Of a stretch of 39,869 bases of DNA, positions 30,055 to 38,289 are shown one piece after another. Each line of letters opens with the position of its first letter. Position 1 is the stretch's first letter. The stretch comes from Clostridiales bacterium. Its GTDB lineage: Bacteria > Bacillota > Clostridia > Saccharofermentanales > Saccharofermentanaceae. The position numbers and the translations under genes were made by a program. Under the pieces are notes generated by a model. The model had not been told where the DNA came from, ran no database searches, and worked only from the letters and a program-made list of their open reading frames with translations. Where the stretch lies: assembly GCA_017962145.1 (NCBI GenBank), contig JAGCVX010000021.1, positions 1 to 39,869 of the forward strand, read 5' to 3'.

Positions 30055-30990
30055 ATGGAAAAACAGCAACCTGCACTTCAAATCATAGATGCGACAAAGA
30101 CCTTCGGCAAGAAAACTGCCGTAGATCATGTTTCTTTTGATCTTCACCCGGGAGAAGTCTTCGGTTTTCTCGGGCCGAACGGTGCCGGCAAGACCACACT
30201 GATCAAGATGGTCATGGGTTTTATCCGTCCGGATGCCGGAACGATCATCATCAACGGCTTTAACAGAAAGACACATTACGAAGAAGCGATGGAATCCATC
30301 GGAGGTATCGTCGAAAACCCGGAGATGTATTCCAACCTCTCTGCCCGATTGAATCTGCAGATGTATGCGCGTCTTCATAAAAATGTTACTAACGAACGTA
30401 TCGACGAAGTACTTCGTCTGGTCGGTCTTCAAGATCGCGCCAACGAAGCCGTCAAGAAATATTCTCTCGGTATGAAGCAGCGCATCGGTCTGGCCCAGGC
30501 ACTTCTTCACCGTCCGAAAGTCCTGATCCTGGACGAACCTACAAACGGTCTGGATCCTGCCGGCATCCACCAGCTCCGTGATATCCTCAAGCAGACCGCA
30601 CACGAAGAAGGTACTGCCGTCATGGTCTCCAGTCACCTTCTTTCCGAAATGCAGCTGATGTGCGACCGCATCGGCATCATCAGCCACGGAAAGCTTCTGC
30701 AGATCTGTTCGATCGACGATCTGACCAAGCAGGCTGAGCAGAGCTCCATCTACCGCATCAAGACTTCAAATCCGGAAGCGGCACAGAAGATCCTTTCCCA
30801 GAAAGAAGGACTGAAGATATCGAACCTGACTTCCAATACACTCGATGTCGAGATCGACGAAACAGGCATCAACGAATGCGTTCGCATGATGGTTGCTTCC
30901 GGTTCGGATATCCTCGGTGTACAGAAACTCGAATCCTCACTGGAAGAGGCATTCCTCGAAATCACAGGCGGAGGTATTAACGTTGAGTAA
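30055..30990 (+). CDS. ABC transporter ATP-binding protein (BcrA/CcmA type)
   Basis: 311 residues. The ATPase domain (1-225) has Walker A GPNGAGKTT (40-48), signature YSLGMKQRIGLAQAL, Walker B VLILDEPTNGLDP and the H-loop SSHLLSE. The last 85 residues form the small regulatory domain usual in BcrA-type antibiotic or peptide exporters. Together with the ABC-2 permease that follows it should form an exporter or immunity transporter. The stop overlaps the start of the permease by a few bases (TTG start inside the last codons), indicating coupling. Confidence 0.94.
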   Translation: MEKQQPALQIIDATKTFGKKTAVDHVSFDLHPGEVFGFLGPNGAGKTTLIKMVMGFIRPDAGTIIINGFNRKTHYEEAMESIGGIVENPEMYSNLSARLNLQMYARLHKNVTNERIDEVLRLVGLQDRANEAVKKYSLGMKQRIGLAQALLHRPKVLILDEPTNGLDPAGIHQLRDILKQTAHEEGTAVMVSSHLLSEMQLMCDRIGIISHGKLLQICSIDDLTKQAEQSSIYRIKTSNPEAAQKILSQKEGLKISNLTSNTLDVEIDETGINECVRMMVASGSDILGVQKLESSLEEAFLEITGGGINVE

Positions 30991-32551
30991 GATATTTAAG
31001 TTATATACAAACGAGATGATCAAGCTCTCCCACAAGATCTCTGTCTGGATCCTTGTAGGTCTGATGCTGATCGCCACTTTTCTGACTCCGCTTTATATCT
31101 GGAAGCAGTTCAAGAACCAGAACTTGTATGAGCAGGAATATCCGACCAAGACGAGCATCACCAAGGAGCGCGACTCCATCGCCGAGCAGCTCGGAGATAC
31201 AGACAAGTATACCAAGCGCGCTTCGCTGCAGTTTATGCAGGGCGATCACGTTGTAGATCTTTTCGCGACGTATTACGATCTTCCGGATTCACTTTACGAT
31301 CAGTACGCTTTGCTTTACTGCTACAACGCCATGCTTGCCAATTACGATTTCGATAAGTATCCGATCGGTGATACATATCTTGCTTTCCGTGCATATTCGA
31401 ACTTCTCGATGCAGTGCCACACGATGGTCGAGTTGAATGCCATCCCCTTCGAAGAGCGCGACACAAGCTGGTACAATGAGTATATCAATCAGAACGAGCT
31501 TCTCGAACTCTCGAGAACCGCCCTGTTCAATCACGATTACAACGCATTTTACGAGTACCTCAAGGCGAACAACAAGGGTTACTACTCCTATGACAACATT
31601 ATAGAAAACGTCTTTAAGAAATTCCTGGAGATCGATCCGAACGGCGAACTTTCCATCGACGAGACCAATAACTATATATCTGCCTTCTATGCGATTTTCG
31701 ATTTTAAAGAAACACTGGAGCTCGGCGTCGAATACGACGGCAACACATACCAGTTCCTTACAGATGCCAGAAAAAAAGAGATTGAAGACAAGGTCACGAT
31801 CCTGGAATATCAGCTGCAGAATAATAAGCTCGCCAGCATCATGTCCACAGACGTTACGCAGGCAAATCTGTATACACAGGCATTCCCTCGTTTCTTCCTG
31901 ATGCTTCTTCTCATCCTGGTAGCCGGAAGCAGCGTTTCCCAGGAAATGGCGACCGGCTCGATCAAGTCTTTGATCATCGCGCCTGTCAAGCGCTGGAAGA
32001 TCTTCGTTGCCAAACTGATGTCCGTCTTTACATGGGTCATCGTCGGAAGCTTCCTGATCACTTTGATCAGCACGACCATGTACTCGTGTCTTTACGGCTC
32101 GGACATCCTGCAGCCCTACTACTATGTTTCCGGCGGAGAAGTAAAGACGATCCCGTTCTTTCTATTCTCGCTTCTCTATTTCCTGGTAAACAACATCTCT
32201 CTTTTCATCTATATACTTCTTGCATTCATGATCTCCTGCATGACGAAGAATGCCGGACTGTCTGTCGGAATCACGTCTGTTCTTCTGGTCGGAAACACGT
32301 TTGTTAACAGTCTGATCCTGATCTTCGGAAACAGAACCTGGATCGATATGCTCCCGTCTTCGAACATGAATCTGGTACCGCTCATATTCCAAAATATCAT
32401 ACTGTACAGTACCGGCACAGATGAGGTCCTGACCCTGCTTTCCGGAAATCCGACCAACTCACTGCAGTTCTCGATCATCTACCTTGTGGTCCTTGCAGGA
32501 ACGATCCTTCTGATCGCCTACGATGCATTTGTAAAAAAGGATATTCAGTAA
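30983..32551 (+). CDS. ABC-2 type permease with a large extracytoplasmic domain
   Basis: 522 residues from a TTG start at 30983, chosen because GGAGG lies 8 nt upstream and the frame before it runs inside the ATPase gene. The first membrane helix is at about 19-40; residues about 45-295 are a long soluble domain rich in aromatic and charged residues; then five membrane segments follow from about 298 to the end, with the ABC-2 signature MATGSIKSLIIAPVKRWKIF. This is the architecture of permeases that handle peptides or antibiotics, such as BcrB relatives, but the soluble domain is unusually big. The 3' end overlaps the convergent radical SAM gene by 7 bp. Confidence 0.88.
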   Translation: MSKIFKLYTNEMIKLSHKISVWILVGLMLIATFLTPLYIWKQFKNQNLYEQEYPTKTSITKERDSIAEQLGDTDKYTKRASLQFMQGDHVVDLFATYYDLPDSLYDQYALLYCYNAMLANYDFDKYPIGDTYLAFRAYSNFSMQCHTMVELNAIPFEERDTSWYNEYINQNELLELSRTALFNHDYNAFYEYLKANNKGYYSYDNIIENVFKKFLEIDPNGELSIDETNNYISAFYAIFDFKETLELGVEYDGNTYQFLTDARKKEIEDKVTILEYQLQNNKLASIMSTDVTQANLYTQAFPRFFLMLLLILVAGSSVSQEMATGSIKSLIIAPVKRWKIFVAKLMSVFTWVIVGSFLITLISTTMYSCLYGSDILQPYYYVSGGEVKTIPFFLFSLLYFLVNNISLFIYILLAFMISCMTKNAGLSVGITSVLLVGNTFVNSLILIFGNRTWIDMLPSSNMNLVPLIFQNIILYSTGTDEVLTLLSGNPTNSLQFSIIYLVVLAGTILLIAYDAFVKKDIQ

Positions 32552-33471
32552 AGAAGTTTTCCGCTCCAAAGCGAGCCCTGATTTACATCATGTTCTTCGA
32601 AATAATGGGCAGTCCGATTCCGGACTGCTCTTTTATTTGCAACCCAAATCGGTGCGATCAGGATCGACTTGTCTCCGTCTCCGGTCATGCGGTAGATCAC
32701 GATATCCGGACGAAGTCTGCGGACGCATTCGGAAAGGAGCGCAAGATATGCTTCCAGGTCTAAAAGCGGGAAAGGATCTTCTCGATAAATCGTCGCCAGA
32801 CGGCTGCCTTCGAGGATATTGAGATTGGCGATCTTTATGCCGTGGACCGGAAGCGAACTTACATAATCGATCGTCTGCAGCATCTGCTCTTTCGTCTCGC
32901 CCGGAAGGTCGAGTATCACATGCACGATGACCTGAAGGCGCGGACCAATCGAGCTTAAGTGAAGTACCGTATCCTGAAACACGTCAAGAGGATAGCCCCG
33001 GTTCATCCACGATGCCGTACTTTCATGGATCGTCTGAAGGCCCAGTTCAACCCAGACATAGGTCTTTTCCGAAAGAGCTTTCAGGATGCCGTACATCTTT
33101 TCGCTGATGCAGTCGGGTCTCGTCGCGATGGAGATCCCCACGACCTCCGGATCCGAGATGGCTTCTTCGTACTTTTTCGAAAGTACATCTTCATCACCGT
33201 AGGTATTGGAAAAGTTCTGAAAATACGCGATATATTTGTGAGAAGTTATCTTGGCAGAAACCTTTTCTTTCGCCTGTTCAAGCTGTTTCGCAACCGAAAG
33301 TGCACGGTCCGCGGCAAATTCACCGGAGCCGCTGCCGCTGCAGAAAATGCATCCACCTATGCCTGCTTTTCCGTCGCGGTTCGGGCAGGTACAGCCGGCA
33401 TCGAGCGCCACGCGGTATACTTTGCTCCCGAACAGGTCGCGATAGTATTCCCCTGCACTTTTATACCTCAT
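32545..33471 (-). CDS. TIGR01212 family radical SAM protein (YhcC-like)
   Basis: 308 residues. The iron-sulfur cysteines are C27, C29, C41 and C44 (CTCPNRDG then GGCIFC), the arrangement of this family rather than a plain CxxxCxxC. Further family stretches: YIAYFQNFSNTYGDEDVL, VGISIATRPDCI, VELGLQTIHESTASWMNRGY and HVILDLPGETKEQM. The reaction catalysed is not established. The start overlaps the DNA polymerase IV stop as ATGA, so the two are translated together; that pairing is not obviously functional. Confidence 0.93.
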   Translation of the reverse strand: MRYKSAGEYYRDLFGSKVYRVALDAGCTCPNRDGKAGIGGCIFCSGSGSGEFAADRALSVAKQLEQAKEKVSAKITSHKYIAYFQNFSNTYGDEDVLSKKYEEAISDPEVVGISIATRPDCISEKMYGILKALSEKTYVWVELGLQTIHESTASWMNRGYPLDVFQDTVLHLSSIGPRLQVIVHVILDLPGETKEQMLQTIDYVSSLPVHGIKIANLNILEGSRLATIYREDPFPLLDLEAYLALLSECVRRLRPDIVIYRMTGDGDKSILIAPIWVANKRAVRNRTAHYFEEHDVNQGSLWSGKLLY

Positions 33472-34709
33472 AGATCCTCCCTGAATCCGCCATGCGGGTG
33501 ATCCTCTCTGCCTTTTTCGATCAGATCGCCCTTTCCTTCGAGCTGTCTTCCGCGCAGTACCACATCGTAGCCATATCTGGCCCGGATCGTATCGAGCGCG
33601 CTGTTGACCTTATCTTCTTTTTGTATCTTCTCATAGTTTTCGAAAATCGTCATCTGGCGCATCGCCGATTCATCGGAAAGATTCGTCGTGCGCACACCGA
33701 GACTTCGGATCGGGGCATGCCAGTCATAACTCTCATCGAACAGTTCCATCGCCAGAGCTGCGATATCCTTCTCATCATTCGTCTCCGAGATCAGAGAACG
33801 CTGCTTCTCGTAGGACTGAAGGTCGGTATCCCTTACCCAGATCGTCACCGTACCCGCGCGGTAGTGGTGCTTACGAAGACGTGACGCGACCTGTGCCGAA
33901 AGCGAAGCGATCACTTTCTTGACGTCGTTTCGATCCATCATATCGCGAGGCGTGGTCGTGCTGTTTCCGATCGACTTCATCTCCCGAGTATAGTTCGCGG
34001 GCATGACCGGCGACTCATCGTCTCCGTTGGCACACCGCCAAAGCGAATACCCGTTTTTATCCATCGCCGACAGCACGAAATCCGGAGACAGCGCTGCCAG
34101 ATCCCCGATGGTTTTGACATTCATCTTGGCAAATGCGGCCGTTGTCGCACGGCCTACATAAAGAAGGTCACTGACCGGAAGCGGCCAGACTATCTCCTTA
34201 AAATTCTCTCTCGTGATCTCCGTCGTCGCGTCAGGCTTCTTATAATCCGAGCCGAGCTTGGCAAATGTCTTATTAAAGCTTACTCCCACCGAGCAGCTCA
34301 GTCCCAGCTCGCTTTTCACCCGCTCGCGGATCTCATCGGCGATCTGCCGGGGCGTCCCATATGTCGAACCGGTCACATCGAGCCAGCACTCATCAAGTCC
34401 GAACGGCTCGACCTTATCCGTATACTGTAGGAACATCTCGCGGATACGCTCCGAAAAATACACATACCGATCGAAATGCGCCGGCACCACCAGAAGGTCC
34501 GGACACTTCTGCTTCGCCTGCCAGAGTGCCTCGGCAGTCTTGACGCCGCAGGCCTGCGCCAGGCGGTTCTTAGCCAGAATGATCCCGTGGCGGAGCTTAC
34601 TGTCCCCTCCTACGGCCATAGGGATATCGCGCCACTCGGGATGGCTCTGCATCTCAACGGAGGCGAAAAAGCAGTTCTGATCTACATGTAGAATATCCCG
34701 TTCCGGCAT
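33468..34709 (-). CDS. dinB: DNA polymerase IV (Y-family, DinB)
   Basis: 413 residues. Catalytic acids are D10 (HVDQNCFFASVE) and D106-E107 (GLDECWLDVT). Also visible are the steric-gate region, the little-finger start (VIASLSAQVASRLRKHHYRAGTV, partly cited as ASRLRKHHYRAGT) and the helix-hairpin-helix around DLLYVGRATTAAFAKM. It copies damaged DNA with low fidelity. The C-terminus has no clear clamp-binding motif by eye (QLEGKGDLIEKG precedes the end). A 10-bp palindrome (34743-34752) lies 34 nt ahead of the start and may be an SOS-type or other operator. Confidence 0.94.
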   Translation of the reverse strand: MPERDILHVDQNCFFASVEMQSHPEWRDIPMAVGGDSKLRHGIILAKNRLAQACGVKTAEALWQAKQKCPDLLVVPAHFDRYVYFSERIREMFLQYTDKVEPFGLDECWLDVTGSTYGTPRQIADEIRERVKSELGLSCSVGVSFNKTFAKLGSDYKKPDATTEITRENFKEIVWPLPVSDLLYVGRATTAAFAKMNVKTIGDLAALSPDFVLSAMDKNGYSLWRCANGDDESPVMPANYTREMKSIGNSTTTPRDMMDRNDVKKVIASLSAQVASRLRKHHYRAGTVTIWVRDTDLQSYEKQRSLISETNDEKDIAALAMELFDESYDWHAPIRSLGVRTTNLSDESAMRQMTIFENYEKIQKEDKVNSALDTIRARYGYDVVLRGRQLEGKGDLIEKGREDHPHGGFREDL

Positions 34710-34742
34710 GCTCCAGTTCCTCTCACACAGAATTCAGATAGT

Positions 34743-34752
34743 CAAACGTTTG
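34743..34752. promoter_or_regulatory. 10-bp palindrome upstream of dinB, possible operator
   Basis: CAAACGTTTG is a perfect palindrome between a weak -10 box (TATTAT on the minus strand) and the dinB start. It does not match the GAAC-N4-GTTC LexA box of Bacillus, so a SOS role is speculative. Confidence 0.3.
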
Positions 34753-34858
34753 TTTGCTTTTAAAAAATAATAACACATTTTCTTTGAGAACACCACCGAT
34801 TTACAAAATGTACACCTTTTTCTTATCAAATCTTCTTTTTTTTTACTCTTGAGAAATG

Positions 34859-34864
34859 TATAAT
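34859..34864 (+). promoter_or_regulatory. -10 box for the two-component system
   Basis: A perfect TATAAT, about 86 nt upstream of the response regulator start; the -35 region is only a T-tract. The implied 5' leader holds the hairpin at 34906-34924. Confidence 0.4.
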
Positions 34865-34905
34865 GACAAAGAAGACAAGTTTTTTTATTGTTGTTAAATC
34901 GAGCG

Positions 34906-34924
34906 CTCCGAAATCACTTCGGAG
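34906..34924 (+). promoter_or_regulatory. 5'-leader hairpin covering a ribosome-binding site
   Basis: CTCCGAA pairs perfectly with TTCGGAG around a 5-nt loop. The 3' arm contains most of GGAGG (34921-34925), which is ideally spaced from an ATG at 34930 that opens a 29-codon frame overlapping the response regulator start in another frame. Confidence 0.5.
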
Positions 34925-34949
34925 GAATAATGACAAAGGATGGTGTATT

Positions 34950-35657
34950 ATGGCAAAACATCGTATTTTATTGGTTGATGACGATACCGATATCCTCGAG
35001 ATCAACCGTTCATTCTTGACTAACGAAGGTTATGACGTAAGTGTTGCGACAAATATTGCACAGACTATTCAGAAAGTAGAGACCAATTCCTATGACTGCA
35101 TCGTTCTGGACATTATGCTCCCGGATGGTTCTGCATATGATCTGCCTTCTAAGATCCGCGTTTATACAAATGCACCGATCATCTTCCTTTCTGCGAAAGA
35201 CCAGCTGGAGGACAAGATCACCGGATTTAAGGCCGGCGGTGATGACTACATGACCAAGCCTTATAATCTTCCGGAGCTCTCTGCACGTATTTCTGCGCAT
35301 ATCCGCCGTAACATGACACGTGACGGCTTCCTGATGGAGTTCCCGCCGTTGACACTGAACGTAAAGACTCGTGAAGTTACTCTCAACGACGTACCGGTTC
35401 ACCTGACCAACCGTGAGTTCGATATTCTCCGCCTCCTGGCTGAGACACCGAACGTGATCGTACCTTTCGCCCGCATCTATTCCCACGTTTGGGGTGATGA
35501 CGGACTTTGCGACAATCACCTTGTCATGGTAAACATCAGCTATCTGCGTAAGAAGATGGAAAAAGCTGACCCGACTGTTCAGTTCGTTAAGACTGAGTGG
35601 GGCAGCGGCTATTCCTTCACCTATCCGCCGATCCGCAATACGATGCGTGCTGAGTGA
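34950..35657 (+). CDS. OmpR/PhoB-family response regulator
   Basis: 235 residues from ATG at 34950 (MAKHRILLVDDD), with AAAGGA about 9 nt upstream; the frame is open further up but has no start with a ribosome-binding site. Receiver domain: acidic pocket D10-D12, phospho-acceptor D54 (VLDIMLPDG), S81 and K103 (MTKP). Winged-helix DNA-binding domain at about 130-230 (LTNREFDILRLLAETPNVIV, YLRKKMEKADP). It should be phosphorylated by the histidine kinase that follows 27 nt later. Confidence 0.94.
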   Translation: MAKHRILLVDDDTDILEINRSFLTNEGYDVSVATNIAQTIQKVETNSYDCIVLDIMLPDGSAYDLPSKIRVYTNAPIIFLSAKDQLEDKITGFKAGGDDYMTKPYNLPELSARISAHIRRNMTRDGFLMEFPPLTLNVKTREVTLNDVPVHLTNREFDILRLLAETPNVIVPFARIYSHVWGDDGLCDNHLVMVNISYLRKKMEKADPTVQFVKTEWGSGYSFTYPPIRNTMRAE

Positions 35658-35684
35658 TCCTTTGTCGGAAAGCGTGGAATCGTC

Positions 35685-37877
35685 ATGTCATTGACTTCAA
35701 ATTCTAAGTCAAAAAAGCGCTTTTCCCTTCAGCTCAGTGCGATCATAATGATTGCTGTTATCGCTGTCTCGTCTTTGGCTTTTCTTTTGATCAACCAGAG
35801 ACGAAGCAGCGATTTTTCATACACGATCTCCGGGGCTGTTGACCTTCGAAACTGGGATGCCGACACCGACCCTGCGGTCGTACTCGGTAAAGGCTGGGAG
35901 TTCTATCCTCATCGTCTGCTCACACCGCTTCAGATCCACGAAAGCCGAAGCGAGACCGGTAAGGCTCACTATCCCTACTACCAGAACGTCACCATCCGTA
36001 CAAACGGCTGGACGGATCTGGGTCCGAACTACGAGCTTTACGATTACGGCCAGCCCCTCGAGCCGATGAAGAAATACGACATCGGCACCTACCGTATCGA
36101 ACTTCTTTTAAATCCTTCGGTAGACTATATCACCGTAAATATCCCGGATATCGCCCAGGCCGCGACCATCTGGGTCAACGGGAAAGCCGTACGCCACTAC
36201 GGTTCCATCTCCGTAAGCAAAGAAAACTACACGCCTTCTGCGGTCTGCACGGACATCCAGCTCGAACCGAACAATGATGGACGTATTGAGATCGTCATTC
36301 AGGTCGCCAACTTCTCTTCTGCTTACGGCGGCATCATCTACAGCCCCTGTATCGCTTCGAGCGCCACGGTCGGTACCATCGAGTATTCCGTGCGGATGTA
36401 CCTGACCGTACTTTTCGCGTTCTGGTTCTTCTTCTTTGTCGGCGGTATCTATATCTCCAAGACTTTCAACAACAAGAGCAAGTTCTATCTTTTCCTCTTC
36501 ATGTTTTTATGTGAGATCCTCTTTGAGGTCGCATCTCCGATGGTCACGCCTTTACCGGGAAACTGGAATACACTGCTTCGTATCACGATGCTGATCCTTT
36601 CAAACTATGGTACATTCCTTTTCTTCCTGTCACTGTATCCGCCGAAAGCAAGCCACCTTTTCGACACGACCCGATTCTTCGAGATCATCTTGATCTCCTC
36701 TTTGACGGCCATGTATATCGTCGTATTCTGGTGCTTTCCGCAAGTGCTTTACCTGCAGTCTTCCGTTATCACCAACATGGTGCTGATGCTGATCTGTAAT
36801 GCCTATAACATCTTCCGTGTATTCTATATGAATCACCGCTACGAACACGGAAAGCTGCTTTATACCATCTCGGTCATCCTCACTACTGCGATCAATGTCT
36901 CCTGCTTTGTCAGAAGACAGTATTTCGTTTATATCACTTTGCATTCCTTCCTGCTTCTGTGGCTGGCCGTAGGCTTTACGCTCTACTTCGTCATCGACTA
37001 CGTGCACACCTACGAAAAGCTCGCATTCAATAACAAGAATCTGGAAAATGCCGTTGAAGAAAAGACCAAATACATCACGCGCGTCAACCAGGATCTTCTT
37101 AAAAACCACGAAAAACTTCTGGAGAACGAAGAAGCCAGAAAGAAGATGATGTCGAACGTATCCCACGACCTTAGAACGCCGATCACGGCCATCCGTGGCT
37201 ATGTCGAGCTGATGCTCAACGCCAAAGAACCGCTGACGCGTGAACAGGAAGTGCAGTACCTTTCGAACATGCATACCCGAAGCGTCCAGATGGAGCAGCT
37301 CATCTCCGACCTGGTTCAGCTGACACGTATGGAATCGGAAAATGACAAGATCGAGAAAATGCCGGTCAGCATCAAGGAAATGGTAGGCGATCTTTTCAAT
37401 CTCTACCACTCCGAATGCGAAGGCACCGAAAAGGTCATCACCTTCCACGCGCCGGCAGATGACGACCTGCTGATCGACGGCGATCCGAAGCGTCTTTTGC
37501 GTGTATTTGAAAACATTATCGTAAATGCGATGAAGTATACCAAAGAAGACGGCAAGATCCATATCGACTGCCACCGTTACGACGACCCGGCCATGCTCGG
37601 CGGAAACGCGGTCGAAGTGCTGGTCAAGGATAACGGTGTCGGTATTCCGGCAAATGAAGTGCCTTATGTATTTGACCGCTTCTACCGTGCCGAAAACTCC
37701 GGTATCAACAAGACCGGCTCGGGACTGGGTCTTTCGATCGTAAAGAGCATCATGGACAAACACGGCGGTAAGATCTGGGCCGAAAGCGAAGAAGGCAAAG
37801 GATCCGAATTCCACATCGTATTCCCGCCTTCGGAGTTCTCTTTCGACGAAGAACCACCGGAAGACGAAGAAGAATAA
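35685..37877 (+). CDS. Sensor histidine kinase with a 7TMR-DISM-like sensory part
   Basis: 730 residues. An N-terminal membrane helix (about 16-38), an extracellular beta-rich domain (about 40-230; RNWDADTDPAVVLGKGWEFY and TIWVNGKAVRHYGSI fit a DISMED2-like jelly roll that may bind carbohydrate), about seven membrane helices (235-440), a coiled-coil linker, then the kinase: H-box SNVSHDLRTPITAIRGY with H494, N-box ENIIVNAMKYT, G1 DNGVGIP and G2 GSGLGLSIVKSIM. The acidic tail is EEPPEDEEE. It is paired with the upstream regulator in one unit ending at a terminator. The signal is unknown; a soluble carbohydrate or related ligand is inferred from the domain type. Confidence 0.92.
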   Translation: MSLTSNSKSKKRFSLQLSAIIMIAVIAVSSLAFLLINQRRSSDFSYTISGAVDLRNWDADTDPAVVLGKGWEFYPHRLLTPLQIHESRSETGKAHYPYYQNVTIRTNGWTDLGPNYELYDYGQPLEPMKKYDIGTYRIELLLNPSVDYITVNIPDIAQAATIWVNGKAVRHYGSISVSKENYTPSAVCTDIQLEPNNDGRIEIVIQVANFSSAYGGIIYSPCIASSATVGTIEYSVRMYLTVLFAFWFFFFVGGIYISKTFNNKSKFYLFLFMFLCEILFEVASPMVTPLPGNWNTLLRITMLILSNYGTFLFFLSLYPPKASHLFDTTRFFEIILISSLTAMYIVVFWCFPQVLYLQSSVITNMVLMLICNAYNIFRVFYMNHRYEHGKLLYTISVILTTAINVSCFVRRQYFVYITLHSFLLLWLAVGFTLYFVIDYVHTYEKLAFNNKNLENAVEEKTKYITRVNQDLLKNHEKLLENEEARKKMMSNVSHDLRTPITAIRGYVELMLNAKEPLTREQEVQYLSNMHTRSVQMEQLISDLVQLTRMESENDKIEKMPVSIKEMVGDLFNLYHSECEGTEKVITFHAPADDDLLIDGDPKRLLRVFENIIVNAMKYTKEDGKIHIDCHRYDDPAMLGGNAVEVLVKDNGVGIPANEVPYVFDRFYRAENSGINKTGSGLGLSIVKSIMDKHGGKIWAESEEGKGSEFHIVFPPSEFSFDEEPPEDEEE

Positions 37878-37884
37878 TAAAAAG

Positions 37885-37910
37885 AAAGGCTGTCTTAAAA
37901 GACAGCCTTT
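37885..37910 (+). terminator. Bidirectional terminator after the histidine kinase gene
   Basis: AAAGGCTGTCTT pairs perfectly with AAGACAGCCTTT (12 bp, 2-nt centre), with T-tracts on both sides. It also ends the convergent DUF1858 gene. Confidence 0.9.
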
Positions 37911-37937
37911 TTCGTACTTTTCAAATCAGAAGAACAC

Positions 37938-38144
37938 TCAGCCCTGAGCCGCCAGGAAATCATTCAGTGCATTTACCAGAGCGTCACAATCCAGACCGTG
38001 AACTGCGCAAGCTTCCTCGATCGACTCACCGTGAGCCATCGCGCAGCCGAGGCAGTGCAGACCGCTGTTCATGAAGATCGGTACTGTTTCCTGATGCTCG
38101 CTGAGAACATCTGCAATGATCATATCTTTTGTAATCGTAGCCAT
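37938..38144 (-). CDS. DUF1858 small redox-type protein
   Basis: 68 residues from ATG at 38144, with GGAGG 7 nt upstream. The pattern MATITKDMIIADVLSEH, then IFMNSGLHCLGCAMAHGESI and a third Cys (EEAC), matches the hybrid-cluster-protein-associated redox disulfide domain (DUF1858) with its CxxC. Such proteins are stand-alone here; a thiol-redox or metal-related role is inferred. It has its own promoter (38189-38217). Confidence 0.9.
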   Translation of the reverse strand: MATITKDMIIADVLSEHQETVPIFMNSGLHCLGCAMAHGESIEEACAVHGLDCDALVNALNDFLAAQG

Positions 38145-38188
38145 ATTTATTCCTCCAAATGAATAAGGTTCTTTTTTCGTACAAAGAT

Positions 38189-38217
38189 ACCTTACCATGA
38201 AAGCGTCTCGATTTCAA
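38189..38217 (-). promoter_or_regulatory. Promoter for the DUF1858 gene
   Basis: On the minus strand TTGAAA and TAAGGT are 17 bp apart, with TGG before the -10 box (extended -10). Confidence 0.5.
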
Positions 38218-38246
38218 TTTTGATTTTTTGAGCATTCTTTTCATGG

Positions 38247-38252
38247 TATATT
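38247..38252 (+). promoter_or_regulatory. -10 box for the MFS transporter gene
   Basis: TATATT preceded by TGG (extended -10) at about 38 nt before the start; divergent from the DUF1858 promoter, and both carry TCATGGTA just at the -10 box. Confidence 0.4.
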
Positions 38253-38289
38253 GAATAAGAGATCATAAATCATTAAGTACGAGGCGCCT

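Noticed and set aside
30893..30982. ATG start upstream for the ABC-2 permease
   Set aside because: It lies inside the ATPase gene with no ribosome-binding site; the TTG at 30983 has GGAGG at the right distance and yields the expected short cytoplasmic start before helix 1.
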